Positions 58,241-64,000 of a stretch of DNA of 64,000 nucleotides are shown piece after piece; the stretch's first letter is position 1, and every line of letters starts with the position of its first letter. The notes under the pieces were generated by a model, which searched no databases, was not told the origin of the DNA, and saw only the letters and a list, made by a program, of their open reading frames with translations. The position numbers and the translations under genes are program-made. This stretch comes from Euptelea pleiosperma (Eukaryota > Streptophyta > Magnoliopsida > Ranunculales > Eupteleaceae), in NCBI GenBank assembly GCA_035048495.1, contig CM068543.1, forward strand, positions 24,789,751 through 24,853,750. The letters run 5' to 3'.

Positions 58241-60250
58241 AAACTAGTACTTCTTTAAAACACACCTAACTTTCTCACCAAACAAGTAATTAACCACTTC
58301 TTTTTTGTAACAATAATAAAATGAACCTGTATAGCCTTTAAAACATGCCATAAAGGTAGGATCCTTCTTCACTGAAGAAATTAGCTTAACCCTTAAAACA
58401 AGCCATTTTAAGGATCGAGTTTCGGGAGTTTGAGATGAATAGAGACCGACCTGAGAGGCTTCAGATATTGGATGCGTTTTAATTAAATGATCCCTACATA
58501 ATTGAAGGATAGATGACAAAGACATGCTAAGAATTGATATGTACCGGGTATTGGATCTTGATCCTTGGGGGAATTTGAAGGATCGGGGCACCGTAGCCAC
58601 TAATACCACCGTTGCTGTGAAAATATTAGATTTTATATTGCCAAATAAGGAAGATAACCAGATTCAGCACTGTAATTTGGGCCTAAAGCCTTCCTATAGT
58701 ATCATCTACAAAGCATCTTACTTGGGGTGGATTTTTACACCTTGCTAATGGTGCTGCTACTGCCTTGTTAAAGTTCATACTTATCACCACATGCAGCCAG
58801 GTCTAACATCTGGTTAATCAATCTCAACCAAGGATCATCAAGCCAGAAAGAAAAAAAAACCAGACCTATTGATTTGAAAAACAGTATTTTTTTTATTTTT
58901 ATTTTTGCACAATCGATTAGATGATCCAAAAAAAAAATTCTACTTGTGGCATGACAGATCTCAGAGGCCCATTTGATTGGAATTTTCAAACCCATCTTCA
59001 TGTGTGTACCAAATGAATTGAAGATGGCTAGAGAAGCATGAAGTTTCATACTGCACTACAGTTTATGTCATAATTGTAGTACAGATCAATCTGGAATTCT
59101 GGTGACTTTTGTTGTTCATTAGTTCAGATTAAATTCGCACAGCTGTTATCTCTACGACCACATTTCATGGAATTCTGCAACAAAACCAAAAAAGTTTGAA
59201 TTAGGATCGGAATTCAAATAATGGACTCTACAGACTTAGAAGTCTTCCCCGCCAGCAAAGTTTGAAAGCAACCTGTTCATTTCTGTTATTTTTCTTCCTT
59301 TGTTTTTTGTGTGAAACTATAATTGAATAGGACAAAGTGTAAGCAAATGTACAACATGAGCTATCCCCTTCAAGAATATGCTTGCTTGAAGGGAGTAATT
59401 ATGTGAGTGATCAACGACTTAGATCTGCCTTGATGCTTGAGAGGTTTTCCATATAATTATGCATTCACAAGAGAATTAAGGGCCTAAGGCTAGATTAGAC
59501 CAACACTTCCATATCCAATGAAGGGTCAGCGACAGAAGTTACTGTTCTTGTGTTAATTTACTCCTTAGCCAGCATAATTTACTCGGGATCTTTAATTTTT
59601 GTTTGATTACCAAAAGGAATCCAGCAGCCATTTTAAGTATTTTCTTTCATATGGCCTCCTGATCAGAGTTTAGTTTTGGGCACCAAGGGATATCTGGCAA
59701 CTTTTTGTTACTGTTCTTGTGTTAACTTTCAGAAATTTCACTAGTTTCCTCCTGGCTTATCCTTTTAATGTTCTAGTAATTAATGTCCTTCCGCTTTGTC
59801 GTCTTATGTTAAGTCTGGCATCGACTAATTAATGCGAGAAGCCGTAGCTTATAACACCATGCTTCTTTCCTCCTAGCAGCCCCTGAATTTCAAGGAAACA
59901 AATTATTATAATTGCTAGATCAAGTTGGTTAGTGCAGACCCGTATAAATATGGCAAAATTCACACATGTAGCCCGCTCCACACATATCAGCCAATAGTCT
60001 GGCAAAATTCACACATGCCTCCCCTCCCTTTGCGACTTGTGGTAAATAATAAAGACTTGGCAATCCAGATATTGGCTGAGGAAATAGTCCATCCTGTATT
60101 AAGAAACGTTGTAAATCGGAAAATCCTACTCCAATTTAAGGAAAAAATCTCATAAAAATGAAGAGAACATAAGGATGAATATATATTCCGTGCCTATATA
60201 CATCAAAAAACATATCAATACCCAAAATGAACTATAGTGGGCCCAGATAT
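58241..60250. other. Intergenic, nothing recognised
   Basis: A short direct repeat TGGCAAAATTCACACATG lies at about 59950 and 60000. No gene recognised. Confidence 0.3.
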
Positions 60251-60253
60251 TCG

Positions 60254-61490
60254 CTACACAAATTCAACGCCGAGACAGGTGATAATATCAGAATTTAAAG
60301 CGTTTTCAACACCAATAATAATAATTTCATCGGCATGAACCAATAGAACTTGAATAAGATTACAATGATGCAGAATAAATATTGAGTTCTCGGCTTTGCG
60401 GCATAAGAAGCCAATAAAGAGAAGAAAATAACTAAACCATGCAAACCAAGCATGAGGAGCTTGTTTGAGCTCATACATAGCTTGGTGAAGTCTGGTAAGG
60501 TGGCTTGTGATTACAATGATGATTAAAATGATTACAATGCAAACCAAGAATATGATTAAGATGATGCAGAACAAAACATTGAGTTCGGCCTTGTTGCATA
60601 AAAAGCCAATAGAGAGAAGAACATAGCTAAAGCATGCAAACCAAGTGTGAGAGGCTGCAGTTGCAAGGGTTGGAAGAATATCTGGATTGAATCGGACTCA
60701 ACAGCTGCAGTTCAAGCTTTCGGCACTGGGAAGATCCCGTGGACAGTTAGACCTCATTGGGAGGTAGCGATCAAAAGCACCAATCACTGCTTCATAACCG
60801 CTACATGGAGAGAAGCCAACTTTTCAGCTGACATTCTTGCTAATCATGGGTCAACCTTAGAATCCAAGCTTGTGGAAATTTTTGTAGAAGAACCTCCATT
60901 CCTCTATATAAAATGGAGGATCCTTACACTACTTACTATAGATTTGTCTAATGGGTTGTGTAAACCCCTTTGGGATTTTTGTATAGTTTTTTCCTTCAAT
61001 ACAATTTTCACTTAACAAAAAAAAAAAGAGTGAGAGGCTTGTTTGAGCCCATGAGTAACTTGGTGACGTTGACATAAATGATTTGGACAGGAAGAATCAA
61101 TGAATCTAGGTGGGTTTTCAATAAACTCCATCAAGAAATCCATTAGAACAGCATTCTTTACATCAAATTGATTAATGCTTTATTGGTGGGTGGTAGCAAC
61201 AATAATAGTGCATATGGTAGTAGATTTCATAAGAAGGCCAAAGGTTCTTTCAAAGTCCATCTCATGTACTTGATTGAAACCTTTGTCCTTAAGTCAATGA
61301 TCTTAAGCGAAAAATAAAGAAATCAGGGCAAAGTTTGGTCTTGAAGGCCCATTTGGAACCCACAATGTTCTTATGAGGTTATTGTGGTACTAGGCTTTAA
61401 TTAAGTATAATTGAGATCTAGGGCAGGAAGCTCATCCTTCATTGCTATATGCCATGCTAGATTCTCAAGAGTAGATTTAGCAATCTTTGA
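60254..61490 (-). pseudogene. Copia element 6 reverse transcriptase remnant
   Basis: Reading leftward: WHMAMKDELPAL near 61455, NIVGSKWAFKTKL near 61360, KGFNQVHEMDFERTFGLLMK near 61260, INQFDVKNA near 61170. A YELKQAPHAWFAWF segment follows near 60480, then HADEIIIIGVENAL near 60330, the degenerate YVDD region. A segment of about 195 bases is duplicated (60365-60515 and 60560-61075), and a LINE fragment is inserted in the second copy. No LTRs are identified, so this is an isolated fragment. Confidence 0.75.
60657..61029 (+). mobile_element. Truncated LINE insertion (RNase H tail, poly-A)
   Basis: This 373-base insertion has target duplication GTGAGAGGCT at 60647-60656 and 61030-61039 and a poly-A run at about 61016-61027. 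It encodes KNIWIESDSTAAVQAFG and NHCFITATWREANFSADILA, the RNase H end also found at 39945-40660, read on the + strand. It is severely 5'-truncated. The frame is nearly clean, so it is relatively recent. Confidence 0.9.
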
Positions 61491-61965
61491 TTAAAAATAT
61501 AGTCTAATGCTGCAAGATAAACATTGTTGAGTGAAGGCAATTCATGCGAGAGGCCTAGAAAAATACGGTCAAGCAAAAAATCATTGCTAAAACTCTCTAT
61601 AGCAACTATTTTTGTTGTTCGTCGCTAAAACCCATTTTTCTTGTAGTATATTTTGTTAACATGTTTTGGCCATTGTAATCACTAGATGTGTATTTAGTGT
61701 AGAAGAGTTAGTAGTCGTGAATCCTTGGGTGAAACCCGAAATAACACAGAGGGAAAAGTACCCTAGGGTGAAAGACCCAAAACCCCTTTGGATCCATGTG
61801 GAAGAGAATTTGAGAGTTTTGCCAACTTTCGGAAAATAAGGCACTGAAAATGTTTAAGACATCCCTTTAGGCTTTGTGAAGGAGTCAAGAATGGGTAGGC
61901 ACTCTAATGTGTACGACATTGCCTTTGGTTAATTTTTGGTTATGAGGATATTTGGGTTCACTAGG
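61491..61965. other. Intergenic, nothing recognised
   Basis: No domain, repeat or RNA gene supported. Confidence 0.3.
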
Positions 61966-61973
61966 TTAGATTA

Positions 61974-62403
61974 TGATGTAGGGATTTTAACCAATACACC
62001 CTAAAAATCACGACTGATGGGGGGAGTCAGATTAAACCCCCTTTATCTCATATCTTAGGTATAAACACTTGGCCGAGACCCTCTTAGTCGGCTCCACCTC
62101 GTGGGTCACCACATCCTAGTGTGGAGATGCTCGTACATCATCCACCCACACCAGTGAGGAGGCTCAAACATGAAGCCTCCTGACCTGATACCATTTTGAT
62201 GTAAGGAGTTTAACCAATACACCCTAAAAGTTGCGACTCCTTTATCTCATAGCCCAGGTACAGGCACTCGGCCGAGACATCTTAGTGGGCCCCACCTCGT
62301 GGGCCACCTCGACAATCCCTGCCCATCTACCTTAGTGGGTTGAGCTACCCCAACAGGCCCCACTCCGTGTGCAACCCCACCCCAATGTAGAGATGCTCAT
62401 GCA
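61974..62403 (-). mobile_element. Second TRIM-like element (about 430 bp)
   Basis: Direct repeats of about 167 bp (61974-62140) and 207 bp (62197-62403) begin TGATGTA(G/A)GG and share TTTAACCAATACACCCTAAAA, CCGAGAC and GAGATGCTC. Between them lie only 56 bases, with a TGGTATCAGGTC primer-site-like sequence (- strand, about 62182-62193) by the right repeat and a purine-rich TGGTGTGGGTGGA by the left one. TTAGATTA flanks both sides (8 bases, longer than the usual 5). AACCAATACACC is shared with the TRIM at 24594-24977, so the two may be related. Confidence 0.65.
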
Positions 62404-62412
62404 TTAGATTAT

Positions 62413-64000
62413 AGGTTGTGATTTATGGTTTTTATTTATCTTTTTATCTTACCCCTACATGTATGTTTTCAGTTCATTATATTTTATGTGTTTAACCGCT
62501 CATCCCCACAAGAACATGAGTAGAAATTTGCCCGAAGTGGGTGCCTAGCTTTGTAGAATTAAAGGATTGTTTCATTCTATTTTTATTTATTTGTTTCCCT
62601 AGAACCATGTATTAGGTTTATTTTAGAAGTAGTTTAGATATAATGGATACTAATTGCATAGCTTTCTATATTGTTTGGATGACGACCTTATGGTTGATGG
62701 AATGAAACATGGGTTAATTTTCATGGTTATATGTTTTATTTTTTTGTATTTGGTTCGAACATAACTTTTTGTAGGAATAATATTTTTAGATGATTCTAAA
62801 GCCATTGGTTTTTTCATTGCTCTATATACTTTCACACAAAAATTCAAATAAAAATACCAACAACAAAAACTTTAGTGCATGATCGAAGTTTCTATTTTAT
62901 TTTTTTATTTTACTATAAGTTTTTTTACTCTGGCCAAATTAAACATGAAAAATTTAGGTATTAGAGTTAGCTTGTAAACCCCTGAAGTCCAACTTCGGGG
63001 CTTCTGAATAAAGAAGGAAATATTCGATTACATATTCACGCGGGATCTCGTCCCAAAGAAATATTTGGTTTAGGTTGGACCGAAACTTGTTGAATTTTAA
63101 TCTAGATAAAGAGCCTCATTGGGCCAAAATGTGTGTGGGCGTCTATTTGCCTCACAAGCTTGGGCTCTATGAGTCCGCAAGCAATGAAGTGTGCGGTCAT
63201 CTTCTGAACCGCACAGGAAGACAATGGACCTCTCGTTGGGCCTGACTGATGAAGAGTGTGAGCCTCTTCTGGACCTCACACATGCTTGATCTTTAAAAGT
63301 CTACAAGCGAATTTCTTTTTTTTTCTTCTTTTTTTTGCTAAACAAACACTTCAATCAACTAAGCTTGGCTAATGAGATTTGGGCCTATATTGGGCCCAAG
63401 AAGGTTTTTTTTTAGCATATTTCCTCATGGGCTTGGGTAATTACATGGGATTTCTTTTGCACATATGGGGTTTGAGTCACCTCACAACTTGTAGTAACTG
63501 GTTGAATGGACTCCATATGATTAACTACTTGCATAACATGGTGATGGAAGTCCAAAAACTGATCACAACAGACAGTTGAAGCAGATGGTTTGGTAGATTT
63601 GCTCAAGTCTGAAAACATCTTGAGAACCCAAGTGCTTGAAGAGTGACAGTTTGCGCTTTTTTTTGACATTGACGCTCTTTGCGTGGTTACGATCGAGCGC
63701 GAGATCTTGTGGTTGGGGTGACTTCTCCTACAGATGTCACATAAAATGTTCAAAACTAAGGGCGACGGAGGTTCAGGTGGGTCTATTTTTTATTTTTTTT
63801 GGAAACCAATGAGAAGGTTTCCTTGTGGGAAAAGCCCTCGTAAAGGTTCAGAACCAGGCCATATAAAATGTAAAATAATCGATCCGTTCTGTTTTAAGTA
63901 AGAATACCTAGAAGGGGAGGTGATTAGGTATTCAAAAAATTAATCTAACCTATCACAAGTTTACTGATCAAGATAAGGTAATAAACTCGCATGTCTTAGT
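62413..64000. other. Intergenic, nothing recognised
   Basis: AT-rich, with poly-T tracts near 63315-63340 and 63785-63800. Frames at 63097-63279 and 63412-63753 have no recognised domain. Confidence 0.3.

Overview
This is nuclear DNA from a flowering plant. It has spliced genes with plant-type introns, a CYC/TB1-class TCP transcription factor, many Ty1-copia, Gypsy and LINE remnants, and AT-rich intergenic DNA with CT/GA and AT microsatellites. The species cannot be named from the sequence. Only two host protein genes are convincing. The first is the 3' end of TAF2 (TFIID subunit 2), five exons on the + strand at 7227-9566. The second is an intact single-exon CYC/TB1-clade TCP gene on the - strand at 54193-55452. 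A degraded tRNA-Thr-like sequence lies at 50657-50728.

Left end (1-7226). Two Ty1-copia elements lie on the - strand, one inside the other. Element 1 (5' LTR 1972-2324) sits in the integrase region of element 2 (5' LTR about 5354-5538). A LINE 3' remnant, a MITE-like AT-rich stretch and a 24-base G run follow. No earlier TAF2 exon is visible, so this block is probably part of one very large TAF2 intron, with both Copia elements antisense to the gene.

Middle left (9.6-25 kb). Beyond TAF2 come a SINE-like repeat, foldback sequences, a promoter-like CT-rich stretch, a Gypsy gag remnant, a complete and young Copia element at 18436-23746 (215-bp LTRs with 3 differences, duplicated GGTTG target) and a 384-bp TRIM at 24594-24977 (84-bp LTRs, duplicated CTCAA target).

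Centre (27.5-39.9 kb). An old Copia element on the - strand has been broken by at least four insertions: a LINE, a second deleted Copia element, a 1444-bp solo LTR and a 5'-truncated L1 LINE with a 13-bp target duplication. The order of insertion can be partly read from the sequence.

Right (40-64 kb). This part holds mostly short LINE 3' ends, a foldback element, simple repeats, the tRNA relic, the TCP gene with a GA-rich upstream region, a tandemly duplicated repeat, a Copia RT remnant interrupted by a LINE with its empty site preserved next door, and a second TRIM at about 61974-62403.

I found no sign of a new multi-gene biological system. The main interest is the nested transposon record, the two miniature LTR elements, the large TE-filled TAF2 intron, and the TCP gene with all its clade motifs intact.
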